Assembly: GCA_937892155.1 (NCBI GenBank)
Contig: CALAUG010000059.1
Location: 73,495 to 137,494 of the forward strand
Direction: 5' to 3'
Length of the DNA stretch: 64,000 bases
DNA from: an uncultured Bacteroidales bacterium
GTDB taxonomy: Bacteria > Bacteroidota > Bacteroidia > Bacteroidales > UBA1715
The position numbers were made by a program, and so were the translations under genes. Of the stretch, positions 16,872 through 25,899 are shown piece by piece. The stretch's first letter is position 1; every line of letters begins with the position of its first letter. The notes under the pieces were generated by a model, which was not told the origin of the DNA, made no database searches, and worked only from the letters and a program-made list of their open reading frames with translations.

Positions 16872-19568
16872 CTACTTCTTTAATGCTGCGATACCCTCCT
16901 GCAATGTTTTAATCTTGGTCTCGGCATCGGCTTTTTTCTTACGTTCATTTTCTACGACCTCTGGTTTCGCATTGGCAACAAATTTTTCATTACCCAACTT
17001 TTTCATAACCGAATTCAAGAAACCTTCAAGATATTTGATTTCTTCTTCCATTTTGGCAATTTCCTCAGCTGCGTTTACCATATTTCCAAGAGGAAGCGCA
17101 TATTCCGTCGTGCCAACCATGAACGTCGCCGAAGTCGCATCTTTTTGACCTTGTGCAATTGACGAAAGATTGCAGATTTTTGTCAAAACAGCATCATACG
17201 TTGTATTATGCAAACCATTTGCAATAATCAGATTCAACGTGTTTTTATTTGGAATATTGCGTTCCAAACGAACCGTACGAACAGAAGAAACAATTTGTTT
17301 AACAAGTTCAAAATCAGCAACTAACGTATCATTTTTATAATCGGCTTTTGGCATTTGTGAAACCATGACACTTTCGCCTTGTTTGCGTTCTTTCACAGCC
17401 TGCCAAATTTCTTCGGTAATGAATGGCATAAATGGATGGAGCAACAACATTAATTTTTCGAAGAATTCCAATGTTTGTTCCAATGTCTTCTTGTCGATTG
17501 GCTGACCATAGGCTGGTTTCACCAATTCCAAGTACCAAGCAGAAAATTCATCCCAGAACAATTTGTAAACCGTCATCAAAGCTTCCGACAAACGGTATTT
17601 TTCAAAATCGTTGGCAAGTTCCTCTATTGTTGCGCTTAATTTTGCGTTGAACCAATCAACAGCAATTTTTGCATAGGCTGGCTGTTCAATATCAGCAACT
17701 TCCCAACCTTTAACCAAACGAAGCGCATTCCAAATCTTACTGTTGAAATTACGTCCTTGTTCGCACAATGCCTCATCAAACAAAATGTCGTTTCCTGCAG
17801 GAGCTGAAAGCATCATTCCCATACGAACACCATCGGCACCATATTTTTCAATCAACATCAATGGATCTGGCGAGTTACCAAGACTCTTGCTCATTTTACG
17901 ACCAAGCTTATCGCGAACAATACCAGTAAAATATACGTTACGGAACGGAACATCTTTTATATATTCCTCGCCAGCCATAATCATTCTGGCAACCCAGAAG
18001 AAAATAATATCCGGACCCGTTACCAAGTCAGATGTTGGGTAATAATATTTTATTTCCTCGTTGCCTGGATTGTTGATTCCATTGAACAAAGAAACCGGCC
18101 ACAACCACGATGAGAACCACGTATCAAGCGCATCTTCATCACGTGAAAGCTGGTCGATAGTAATATTTTCAAAACCTTTGATTTTTTTAGCCTCTACAAA
18201 CGCTTCTTCTGGAGTCAATGCAACAACGAACTTTTCCTCTTCGCCTTCAGCCGTTGGCAAGAAATACGCCGGGATTCTATGCCCCCACCACAATTGACGG
18301 CTAATACACCAATCTTGAATGTTTTCCAACCAATTGCGATATGTCGTTACATATTTCGTTGGATAAAATTTAATTTTTCCTTCAAGAACTGGAGGCAAAG
18401 CAATGTCGGCAAAATGCTTCATCGACAAGAACCATTGACGACAAAGACGAGGTTCAACAGCTGTATCCTGATTTCTTTCGGAGTAGCCAACCTTGTTGTC
18501 GTAATCTTCGATTTTTTCCAACAAATCAGCGCTCTGCAAATCAATTGCAATTTGTTTACGAACAACCATACGATCTTGACCAACGTACATTCCAGCCTCT
18601 TCGGAAATTGTTCCGTCAGGATTGAAAATGTCGATAATTTCAAGATTGTGAGTCTTACCCAAATTGTAGTCGTTTACGTCGTGAGCAGGAGTAACTTTCA
18701 AACATCCCGTACCAAATTCAATATCAACGTAACGGTCTTCAATAACAGGAATCACACGATTTACAAGCGGAACAATCACTTTGTGGCCACGCAACCATTG
18801 ATTTTTCGGATCTTTTGGATTGATACACATTGCAGTATCACCCATAATTGTTTCCGGACGAGTGGTTGCAACAACAGCGTAATATCCTTTTGCATCTTTG
18901 TGCAAAACTTCGCCTTCGACATTTGTAGGAACAACAGGATTCACATCGGCATCGGCGATATAGTAGCGAAGATAGTACAACTTACTTTTTTCGTCGCGGT
19001 AGATAACTTCTTCTGTCGAAAGCACAGTCTGAGCTTTCGGATCCCAGTTTACCATACGAAGACCACGATAAATCAAGCCTTTTTTATACAAGTCAACAAA
19101 GACTTTCATAACACTTTCCGAACGAGTTTCGTCCATTGTGAACGCCGTTCTGTCCCAGTCGCATGAAGCACCAAGTTTACGAAGTTGTTTCAAAATAATT
19201 CCACCGTGTTCATCCGTCCATTTCCACGCATGTTCCAAGAATTGCTCGCGGGTAAGATCGCGCTTTTTAATGCCTTGTTCAGCAAGTTTATTCACAACTT
19301 TTGCTTCTGTTGCTATCGAAGCATGGTCGGTTCCAGGAACCCAGCACGCATTTTTACCAGTCATACGGGCACGACGGACCAAAATATCCTGAATCGTGTT
19401 GTTCAACATGTGTCCCATGTGCAAAACGCCCGTCACATTTGGTGGCGGAATAACTATTGTATATGGTTGACGTTTGTCTGGTTTTGAACTAAAAAATTTG
19501 TTATCAATCCAGTATTGATACCACTTTGCTTCGACATCCGAAGGATTGTATTGTGAAGGTAAACCCAT
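16872..19568 (-). CDS. valS: Valine--tRNA ligase
   Basis: An 898-residue class I aminoacyl-tRNA synthetase charging tRNA-Val. The HIGH-type motif is PPPNVTGVLHMGH (about residues 42-54) and the KMSKS motif is GRKMSKSLGNSPDP. The editing (CP1) domain contains TTRPETIMGDTAM. The anticodon-binding domain follows, and the C-terminal coiled coil typical of ValRS ends the protein (EEEIKYLEGFLNSVMKKLG onwards). Length is normal. Divergent from nadE with a 135-bp gap. A -7-like box TACCTTCG reads towards valS at 19594-19587. Confidence 0.98.
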   Translation of the reverse strand: MGLPSQYNPSDVEAKWYQYWIDNKFFSSKPDKRQPYTIVIPPPNVTGVLHMGHMLNNTIQDILVRRARMTGKNACWVPGTDHASIATEAKVVNKLAEQGIKKRDLTREQFLEHAWKWTDEHGGIILKQLRKLGASCDWDRTAFTMDETRSESVMKVFVDLYKKGLIYRGLRMVNWDPKAQTVLSTEEVIYRDEKSKLYYLRYYIADADVNPVVPTNVEGEVLHKDAKGYYAVVATTRPETIMGDTAMCINPKDPKNQWLRGHKVIVPLVNRVIPVIEDRYVDIEFGTGCLKVTPAHDVNDYNLGKTHNLEIIDIFNPDGTISEEAGMYVGQDRMVVRKQIAIDLQSADLLEKIEDYDNKVGYSERNQDTAVEPRLCRQWFLSMKHFADIALPPVLEGKIKFYPTKYVTTYRNWLENIQDWCISRQLWWGHRIPAYFLPTAEGEEEKFVVALTPEEAFVEAKKIKGFENITIDQLSRDEDALDTWFSSWLWPVSLFNGINNPGNEEIKYYYPTSDLVTGPDIIFFWVARMIMAGEEYIKDVPFRNVYFTGIVRDKLGRKMSKSLGNSPDPLMLIEKYGADGVRMGMMLSAPAGNDILFDEALCEQGRNFNSKIWNALRLVKGWEVADIEQPAYAKIAVDWFNAKLSATIEELANDFEKYRLSEALMTVYKLFWDEFSAWYLELVKPAYGQPIDKKTLEQTLEFFEKLMLLLHPFMPFITEEIWQAVKERKQGESVMVSQMPKADYKNDTLVADFELVKQIVSSVRTVRLERNIPNKNTLNLIIANGLHNTTYDAVLTKICNLSSIAQGQKDATSATFMVGTTEYALPLGNMVNAAEEIAKMEEEIKYLEGFLNSVMKKLGNEKFVANAKPEVVENERKKKADAETKIKTLQEGIAALKK

Positions 19569-19676
19569 TGCTATAAATTTTGATTGCGAAGGTACAAAAA
19601 ATATCAGTTAGACGTTTTCAAATTTATAGATTTCAAGAAAATATCTTTTGAATCACCGTGCAATTTCTAAATTTCC

Positions 19677-19684
19677 TACTTTTG
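19677..19684 (+). promoter_or_regulatory. Putative nadE promoter -7 box (TACTTTTG)
   Basis: An exact match to the Bacteroidota -7 consensus TAnnTTTG lies 19 bp before the nadE ATG. The nearest upstream TTG (19648-19650) is 26 bp away rather than the usual 19-21, so the -33 element is not well supported. Confidence 0.5.
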
Positions 19685-19703
19685 TTCCATAAAACTTGGT
19701 TCA

Positions 19704-21251
19704 ATGAAAATTGCTATTGCACAACAAAATTACTCAATCGGCGAATTTGGCAAGAACGCGACGAAAATATCGAGAGCGATATTTGAGGCACGCAACGAAA
19801 ACGCCGAATTAATCGTATTTCCAGAATTAAGCATCTGTGGTTCATTCCCATACGATTTTCTTCAAAAAGAAGACTTTATAGAAACCACAATGCAAACATT
19901 ACAACGCATCGCGACAGAATCATACGGAATAGCCGTTTTAGTAGGATGCCCAACATATTGCGAAGACGAAAGCGAAACAAAAGTATACGATTCCGCAATA
20001 CTAATCGAAAATGGCATAATCACCCGGCGATTCAATAAGAAAAACTTAACCCACACAGAATCGAAATACTTCATAACAGATAACGAAAAGAACTGTTTTG
20101 AATGGAAAGGAGAAAAAATAGCCGTCTGCGTCGGTGACGATTCACCAGAAATAGACGAAGACACAACACTTGCAATAAACATTACGTGCAAGCGATTCAA
20201 GCACAAGGAAGATGATAGGTGCAATCAGTTTGCAGAATATAAAATTCCAACAATTTCCGTTAACCAAGTTGGAGCAAATACCGAAGCGACATACAAGGGA
20301 CATTCGTTTGTTTTAAACACAAGCGGAGAACGTATCATACAACTACCCTACTTTGAAGAAGCAACGGAAATTTTTGACACAAAGCAAACATATCAACCAA
20401 TAGCGCCCGAAACAAACAACGAAATCGCACTGTTACACGACGCACTTGTTTTAGGAATACGCGATTATTTTTCAAAAAATGGCTTTAAAACCGCCACACT
20501 GGGACTTTCCGGAGGAATTGACTCCGCCGTAGTATTAGCACTAGCAGCTGAAGCTATCGGAAGCGAAAACATCAGAGTTCTACTTTTGCCATCCGAATAC
20601 TCCACATCGCACTCCATAACCGACGCCGAAGGATTGGCAAAAAATCTTAACGTGCAATACGACATCATACCCATAAAAGACATCTACAACACTGTCCTTT
20701 CGGCACTTTCGCCAATATTCAAAGATCTACCATTCTCAGTTGCCGAAGAGAACCTGCAATCACGCATACGCGGCACACTTTTAATGGCATTGAGCAACAA
20801 GTTAGGAAACATACTGCTCAACACATCCAACAAAAGTGAAGTCGCCGTTGGCTACGGGACACTCTACGGCGACACAAACGGTAGCCTTTCCGTGCTGGGA
20901 GACGTGTACAAAACAGACGTATTCAAACTTGCACGCTACATAAATAGAGACAGAGAAATTATACCAGAAAATACGATTATCAAGCCACCATCGGCAGAAC
21001 TCCGTCCAAACCAACAAGATTCCGACTCGTTGCCAGATTACGATTCACTTGACAACATTTTATTCCAGTACATAGAATGCGACAAAACAGAAGCCGAAAT
21101 CACCGCCTTGGGATATGACAAAGAAACTGTAAGCAGAGCCATAAAAATGACAAAACGTTGCGAATTCAAACGTCAACAGCTCTGTCCCGCCATAAAAGTA
21201 TCCCAAAAGCCATTCGCGCAACGTCAGATACCGCTTATAGGAAAAGAATAA
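19704..21251 (+). CDS. nadE: Glutamine-dependent NAD+ synthetase
   Basis: A 515-residue two-domain enzyme for the last step of NAD synthesis. The N-terminal nitrilase-like glutaminase (residues about 1-230) opens MKIAIAQQNYSIGEF and has the catalytic Glu in ELIVFPELSICG, a Lys in RRFNKKNLTH and the Cys in KIAVCVGDD. The C-terminal ammonia-dependent synthetase has the P-loop LGLSGGIDSAVVLALAAEA, NTSNKSEVAVGYGTLYGD and the PPSAELRPNQQD motif. All catalytic residues are present. It is single, with the WYL regulator gene 85 bp downstream under its own promoter. Confidence 0.96.
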   Translation: MKIAIAQQNYSIGEFGKNATKISRAIFEARNENAELIVFPELSICGSFPYDFLQKEDFIETTMQTLQRIATESYGIAVLVGCPTYCEDESETKVYDSAILIENGIITRRFNKKNLTHTESKYFITDNEKNCFEWKGEKIAVCVGDDSPEIDEDTTLAINITCKRFKHKEDDRCNQFAEYKIPTISVNQVGANTEATYKGHSFVLNTSGERIIQLPYFEEATEIFDTKQTYQPIAPETNNEIALLHDALVLGIRDYFSKNGFKTATLGLSGGIDSAVVLALAAEAIGSENIRVLLLPSEYSTSHSITDAEGLAKNLNVQYDIIPIKDIYNTVLSALSPIFKDLPFSVAEENLQSRIRGTLLMALSNKLGNILLNTSNKSEVAVGYGTLYGDTNGSLSVLGDVYKTDVFKLARYINRDREIIPENTIIKPPSAELRPNQQDSDSLPDYDSLDNILFQYIECDKTEAEITALGYDKETVSRAIKMTKRCEFKRQQLCPAIKVSQKPFAQRQIPLIGKE

Positions 21252-21271
21252 CAAGACATAGGAAAATTTCG

Positions 21272-21312
21272 TTGCATTTTATTTGCATTGCATTTATTTT
21301 GCACTATATTTG
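21272..21312 (+). promoter_or_regulatory. WYL-gene promoter covered by tandem 16-bp operator candidates
   Basis: Two 16-mers lie back to back: TTGCATTTTATTTGCA (21272-21287) and TTGCATTTATTTTGCA (21288-21303). Each has TGCA at both ends. They overlap a well-formed Bacteroidota promoter: -33 TTG at 21283-21285, 19 bp spacer, -7 TATATTTG at 21305-21312. The ATG of the WYL gene is 24 bp further on. This is a good candidate for autoregulation by the WYL protein. Repeat and promoter are seen; binding is inferred. Confidence 0.7.
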
Positions 21313-21336
21313 CAGTCCGAATAAAAACTAAATACT

Positions 21337-22353
21337 ATGCCTGCACATAAGTCAAAAAACTTTCGTTTCCGCATTATAGACGAATGTCTTCGCGACAAAT
21401 CACGTACGTGGTCGCTCGACGATTTAATCAACGAAGTGTCAAAAAAACTGACAGACGAATTCAATGTTGAAAAAGTTAGCCGACGTTCTATTCAATATGA
21501 TATTGCGCTTATGCGCGAAAAGCAGCCAATTGGTTACAATGCTCCCATTATTTGTATAGACGGAAAATATTCTTATTCCGACGAAAATTTTTCCATACAA
21601 AACATGCAATTGAGCAAGCCGGACATAGACAATTTATCTGAAGTTGTCAATACGCTCAAGCAATACAAACAATACACACATCTTGGCGACATTACAAAAC
21701 TGATAGAAAAAGTTGAAGCAATCATTGCAGTAAATCCTCAACCAAACTCTCCTATTGTCGCTTTTGAATCAAGCAAAACATTGGCAAAAGGAATCTCATG
21801 GTTGAAGCAAATTGTGGATGCCGTTGCAAAAAAACAAGTGATAGAGCTTTCCACAAAGAAGGATGAAGATGCAGTAAAGACGACCGTCATTCATCCTTAT
21901 TTCTTAAAGGAATATCACAACGAATGGTATCTGTACGGCTTGGAAGACCGTTCTGAACTATTCATCGTAGTTCCAGTCAGCGAAATTCTTGCCATTTCTC
22001 CACAAATCATCAATTTTATTGAAAACACCAAATACACCGAGGAATATTTTTCTCACCTCATTGGTGTAAACCCTGGGGAAAATACAAAACCTGCAAACGT
22101 ACGACTAAAAGTATCGCCTGATGTTGCCGCGAAGTTGAAAAATCATCCTCTTCACCCAACACAAACAATAGAAGATTTAGGTAGCGACGGAGCTTTCATC
22201 GACCTAAAAGTCATTATAAATCAAGATTTAGCAGAAAAAATCCTTAGGTATGGTGCAAAAGCAAAAGTTGAATCACCAGACAAACTCCGTAAGGCAATAC
22301 TCAATGAATTAAAAACAGCAAACGAAGCTTATTACCAACTGAGCTTATTCTAA
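21337..22353 (+). CDS. WYL-domain transcriptional regulator
   Basis: A 338-residue regulator. An N-terminal winged helix-turn-helix (about residues 8-75, with RFRIIDECLRDKSRTWSLDD and VSRRSIQYDIALMRE) is followed by the WYL domain (about 160-235), with its KEYHNEWYLYGLED core, and a C-terminal WCX-type extension ending YYQLSLF. WYL domains are known to sense nucleic acid fragments or nucleotides and often control stress and defence genes. The gene has its own promoter with a tandem 16-bp operator candidate, and precedes dnaG, which has its own -7 box. Its targets are unknown; autoregulation is likely. Confidence 0.9.
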   Translation: MPAHKSKNFRFRIIDECLRDKSRTWSLDDLINEVSKKLTDEFNVEKVSRRSIQYDIALMREKQPIGYNAPIICIDGKYSYSDENFSIQNMQLSKPDIDNLSEVVNTLKQYKQYTHLGDITKLIEKVEAIIAVNPQPNSPIVAFESSKTLAKGISWLKQIVDAVAKKQVIELSTKKDEDAVKTTVIHPYFLKEYHNEWYLYGLEDRSELFIVVPVSEILAISPQIINFIENTKYTEEYFSHLIGVNPGENTKPANVRLKVSPDVAAKLKNHPLHPTQTIEDLGSDGAFIDLKVIINQDLAEKILRYGAKAKVESPDKLRKAILNELKTANEAYYQLSLF

Positions 22354-22401
22354 GGGCTGTTAATAAAAAATAGCATTGATTTATAACACGTTAGAAGGAC
22401 T

Positions 22402-22445
22402 ACTTCAAAATCATCTTTTGAAGTGCGTACAATTCATTATTTTTG
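22402..22445 (+). promoter_or_regulatory. dnaG upstream inverted repeat and -7 box
   Basis: A perfect 9-bp inverted repeat ACTTCAAAA (22402-22410) / TTTTGAAGT (22416-22424) with a 5-nt loop lies just upstream of a -7 box TATTTTTG at 22438-22445. A TTG at 22418-22420 is 17 bp from it. Transcription would start near 22452, which argues against the TTG codon at 22443 as the start of dnaG. The repeat lacks a T-run on the plus strand, so an operator is more likely than a terminator. Confidence 0.5.
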
Positions 22446-22460
22446 TCAAAAAAACAAATA

Positions 22461-24431
22461 ATGATTCCTCACGACACCATAGAGCGTATTCTCAGCGTCT
22501 CAAAAATTGACGAAGTCATCGGTGATTTCGTTGCACTGCGCCGTGCAGGAACAAATTTCAAAGGTTGCTGTCCCTTTCACGACGAAAAAACGCCATCGTT
22601 CGTAGTTTCACCAGCCAAAGGCATATACAAATGTTTTGGATGCGGAAAAGCAGGCAATGTTGTTTCCTTCGTAATGGAGCACGAAAAATGCACATACGCC
22701 GAGGCAATTAAATTTCTGGGTAACAAATACCATATAGACATTGTAGAAAAGGAACTTTCCGACGAAGAAAAGCAACGCAAAGACGTACGCGAAAGCCTCA
22801 ACACAATAAACCAATACGCCACAGATTTTTTCGAAAAAAGCATGTGGGAAACCGACGAAGGCCAAGCCGTTGGACTTTCATATTTCTACGAAAGAGGTTT
22901 CACAGAAGCAACTATTAGAAAATTCCGTTTGGGATACAGCCCACAAAAGAAAGATTGTTTCGTAAAAAATGCGGAAAGCGCAGGTTACAAATTAGAATAT
23001 CTACAAAAACTTGGACTAGTAAGCGTTGGCGACAATTACAAAATCGACAGATTTCACGGACGAGTTATGTTCCCTATCACGTCGGTATCGGGAACAGTAA
23101 TCGGTTTTGGAGGCCGAGTATTAACAGCAGCAAACGAACACGTTGCAAGCGGAGCAAAATATGTCAATTCACCAGAATCAGAAGTCTACAATAAAAGCAG
23201 GACACTATACGGAATTTCCTTTGCAAAAAGCGAAATCGTAAAAAAAGATGAATGCATTCTGGTTGAAGGATACACAGACGTTATATCACTACATCAGGCT
23301 GGCATAACGAATGTCGTTGCCTCCTCAGGAACTTCGCTAACCAACGAACAGATAGAATTAATCAAAAGATTCACGCAAAATATCATCGTCATTTACGATG
23401 GAGACAACGCCGGCATCAAAGCATCCGTGCGCGGTATAGACATGATATTGGAAAAAGATTTGAACGTGAGAGTTTTGCTTCTTCCAAACGGCGACGACCC
23501 CGATACGTTTGCAAAAAACCACACTTCGGAAGAGATTTCGGAATACATAGAAAAGAATAAAACAGACTTTCTCACCTTTAGGACAAAACTTGCGGCAGAA
23601 GAGACGAAAAACGATCCTATTGCACGATCTAATTTTATAACGAGCATAGCAAACACAATTGCAAAAATTCCTAATGAAATCAAACGAGATGTTTTCATTC
23701 AAGAATGTGGAAAGATTCTTGGCATAGACGAAAGGGCACTGTCGAACCAAGTACGCACGCAACTGGGTCAACCAATCAAAACATACAAAACACAGCAAGT
23801 TGCATCAAATCAGGCACAAATCGACACTCAAATAAAAAAAGTTGACAGCATTTTGGCAAACGAAAAAGATATTATCCGACTGTTGGTTCTGTACGGTTCG
23901 CAAAAAATGAAACTTGAGAAATCGTGCATTATGCACGAGGCTAACCAACTCATTGCAAAAAAAATAAACCCTGACGTACCACAAGAAGAAAACCCCGCAT
24001 TCGAAGGATTGGCAAAAGATTACATTTACGAAGAACTCACCAATAACCAACTGCTGCCACTTAACGAAAGTGAGAAAAAAATCTTTGAGGAGTATTACAA
24101 CAATGCCAATGGCGACCAAGAAAAACTAATAGAACACCTTCGCGACTACGTCGACGCCGAACGAATTGCAAATATACTCAGCGAAGCAAAAATTGACAAA
24201 AAGTATTGGCGTACAACTGCGCAGGAGCAAAATGACGACGAATTTCTCGAAGAACAAAAAACTATTGCAATAAAAGAAACATTGCAGGAATATGCGAAAC
24301 GACGCTATGAAGCAATGAAAAAAGAGCTCTGTAGAAAAAAAGATATGAATACGGAAGATTTAAATAAAATACAACTTTTATCAGTCTGCGTCAACGAACT
24401 GGCGAAACAACTACGACATAATAGCCGTTAA
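22461..24431 (+). CDS. dnaG: DNA primase
   Basis: A 656-residue primase that makes RNA primers at the replication fork. The N-terminal zinc ribbon CCPFHDEKTPSF...CFGCG is complete. The RNA polymerase core includes FGGRVL. The Toprim domain shows the catalytic Glu in LVEGYTDVISLHQAG and the acidic pair in YDGDNAGIKAS. The C-terminal third (about 430-656) is the helicase-binding region. The ATG at 22461 (MIPHDTIERILSVSKI) matches the usual start of Bacteroidota DnaG; the frame could be extended to a TTG at 22443, but the predicted transcription start lies downstream of that. Confidence 0.96.
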   Translation: MIPHDTIERILSVSKIDEVIGDFVALRRAGTNFKGCCPFHDEKTPSFVVSPAKGIYKCFGCGKAGNVVSFVMEHEKCTYAEAIKFLGNKYHIDIVEKELSDEEKQRKDVRESLNTINQYATDFFEKSMWETDEGQAVGLSYFYERGFTEATIRKFRLGYSPQKKDCFVKNAESAGYKLEYLQKLGLVSVGDNYKIDRFHGRVMFPITSVSGTVIGFGGRVLTAANEHVASGAKYVNSPESEVYNKSRTLYGISFAKSEIVKKDECILVEGYTDVISLHQAGITNVVASSGTSLTNEQIELIKRFTQNIIVIYDGDNAGIKASVRGIDMILEKDLNVRVLLLPNGDDPDTFAKNHTSEEISEYIEKNKTDFLTFRTKLAAEETKNDPIARSNFITSIANTIAKIPNEIKRDVFIQECGKILGIDERALSNQVRTQLGQPIKTYKTQQVASNQAQIDTQIKKVDSILANEKDIIRLLVLYGSQKMKLEKSCIMHEANQLIAKKINPDVPQEENPAFEGLAKDYIYEELTNNQLLPLNESEKKIFEEYYNNANGDQEKLIEHLRDYVDAERIANILSEAKIDKKYWRTTAQEQNDDEFLEEQKTIAIKETLQEYAKRRYEAMKKELCRKKDMNTEDLNKIQLLSVCVNELAKQLRHNSR

Positions 24432-24501
24432 GAGTTAAGAGTTAAGAATTAAGAATTAAGAATTAAGAGTTAAGAGATAAGAGGCAAGAGATAAGAGGTA
24501 A
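24432..24501. repeat. Ten tandem heptads (GAGTTAA / GAATTAA / GAGATAA family)
   Basis: Immediately after the dnaG stop there are ten 7-bp units in perfect register: GAGTTAA twice, GAATTAA three times, GAGTTAA, GAGATAA, GAGGCAA, GAGATAA, GAGGTAA. The degeneracy between units is mostly at positions 3-5. Such heptad arrays are probably slippage-prone simple repeats; no function is visible. Confidence 0.9.
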
Positions 24502-24538
24502 GAGAACAAATCTATCAAATTTCGATACAGATTTAGAA

Positions 24539-24573
24539 TTATCAATTATCAATTATCAATTATCAATTATCAA
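24539..24573. repeat. Five tandem TTATCAA heptads
   Basis: Five exact copies of TTATCAA followed by a partial TTAT. The same heptad occurs between obg and adk (37266-37286), so it is a dispersed family. It separates dnaG from the polysaccharide locus. The rest of the 24432-24678 gap is AT-rich, with no gene seen. Confidence 0.9.
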
Positions 24574-24650
24574 TTATGTAACAACAGACATTCTGCTCAA
24601 CATTCTTATTTAATTTATTGTCTATCAGCACATCATTATTCATTTTTTCA

Positions 24651-24658
24651 TACTTTTG
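24651..24658 (+). promoter_or_regulatory. Putative -7 box (TACTTTTG) of the polysaccharide locus
   Basis: An exact TAnnTTTG match 20 bp before the glycosyltransferase ATG. No TTG lies at the right distance upstream, so only the -7 half is supported. Confidence 0.45.
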
Positions 24659-24678
24659 CCGCGTGTTTTAGACAAATA

Positions 24679-25869
24679 ATGGCGAAAATTCTACGAATAC
24701 TAAACAGATTCAATGTTGGAGGGCCAACATATAACGTTGCATATCTAACAAAATATCTATCGGACGAATATGAGACAAAACTCATCGGAGGATTAAAAGA
24801 AAAATCCGAAGCAAGTTCAGAATACATTTTACAAAATCTTGACATTGACTATCAAATTATTCCCGAAATACAACGAGGAATTAGTTTAGGCAGAGATTAC
24901 AAAGCCTACAAGAAAGTTGTTAAAATCATTCAGGAAACAAAGCCTGACATTGTCCATACGCACGCATCAAAAGCAGGTATGATTGGAAGAATGGCAGCGA
25001 TACGTTGTCACGTGCCCTACATTTTTCACACATTTCACGGACACGTATTCCACTCCTACTTTGGCAAAGCGAAGACGCAATTTTTCATTTGCATCGAACG
25101 GTATTTAGCAAGAAAATCCACAGCAATCATTGCAATAAGCGACACGCAAAAATACGAACTGGGAACAGTTTACAAGATTTGCAAACCAGAAAAGATTGAA
25201 GTTGTCAATCTTGGTTTCGATTTAAAACGGTTTTCTGAGAATACAGAAGAAAAACGAAAACAATTTCGTGAAAAATATTCTGTTGCCGACGACGAGATTG
25301 CGATAGGCATAGTCGGCCGTCTTGCCGCAATAAAGAATCACAAATTGTTTATTGACGCCATAGAACGTTGTGCGCAAAACATTCCAGAGAAAAAAATACG
25401 TGCATTTATCATCGGCGACGGAAAACGTACAGAAGAAATTCAAGATTACTGCAAGCGCAGCAACATTGACTTTGACACGCCCGACAGCATACAGTTTTCA
25501 AAGCGACTTGCGTTCACATCGTGGATACAAGAGGTTGACGTCGCATACGCAGGATTGGACATTGTCGCACTGACATCATTGAACGAAGGAACACCAGTAA
25601 GTTTGATAGAAGCGCAAGCAGCAGGCAAGCCAATTATCTCCACCAACGTCGGCGGAGTGAAAGATGTAGTGGCTGAAAACGAAACTGCATTCCTCACAGA
25701 CCTCAGTTTAGAACAATTCGCAGAAAAACTAGGGACACTCATCAAAGACGAAGAACTACGAAAATCGATGAGTGAAAAAAGTAAAACATATTCTTCCGAC
25801 AAATTCAGTTACGAACGACTTTGTTCCAATATGGAAAAAGTGTACAAAAAACACCTGGGAAACAAATAA
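24679..25869 (+). CDS. Glycosyltransferase family 4 (GT-B fold)
   Basis: A 396-residue retaining glycosyltransferase of the GT4 type, acting at the cytosolic face of the membrane in polysaccharide assembly. The N-terminal half begins MAKILRILNRFNVGGPTYNV, with the acceptor-side glycine loop. The C-terminal half has IGIVGRLAAIKNHKLFIDAI and the EX7E-type signature LNEGTPVSLIEAQAAGKPII, which binds the nucleotide-sugar. VTHAS/HTFHGH segments agree with WcaI/PimA-like enzymes. It is the first gene of a capsule or exopolysaccharide locus followed by export genes. Sugar specificity cannot be told. Confidence 0.9.
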   Translation: MAKILRILNRFNVGGPTYNVAYLTKYLSDEYETKLIGGLKEKSEASSEYILQNLDIDYQIIPEIQRGISLGRDYKAYKKVVKIIQETKPDIVHTHASKAGMIGRMAAIRCHVPYIFHTFHGHVFHSYFGKAKTQFFICIERYLARKSTAIIAISDTQKYELGTVYKICKPEKIEVVNLGFDLKRFSENTEEKRKQFREKYSVADDEIAIGIVGRLAAIKNHKLFIDAIERCAQNIPEKKIRAFIIGDGKRTEEIQDYCKRSNIDFDTPDSIQFSKRLAFTSWIQEVDVAYAGLDIVALTSLNEGTPVSLIEAQAAGKPIISTNVGGVKDVVAENETAFLTDLSLEQFAEKLGTLIKDEELRKSMSEKSKTYSSDKFSYERLCSNMEKVYKKHLGNK

Positions 25870-25874
25870 AGTGC

Positions 25875-25882
25875 TATATTTG
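25875..25882 (+). promoter_or_regulatory. Putative -7 box (TATATTTG) before the export genes
   Basis: An exact TAnnTTTG match in the 30-bp gap between the glycosyltransferase and the export lipoprotein gene, 18 bp before its ATG. No TTG at -33. It may be an internal promoter. Confidence 0.4.
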
Positions 25883-25899
25883 TCTAAATGTATTGACAA

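Noticed and set aside
18279..19166. Long plus-strand ORF (295 codons) antisense to valS
   Set aside because: It lies wholly within valS, has low-quality composition and no recognisable domain; a shadow of the valS codons.
22443..22460. TTG at 22443 as the dnaG start
   Set aside because: It overlaps the predicted -7 box and homologues begin at the ATG at 22461.
24432..24573. CRISPR array
   Set aside because: Units are 7 bp without spacers and no cas genes are near.
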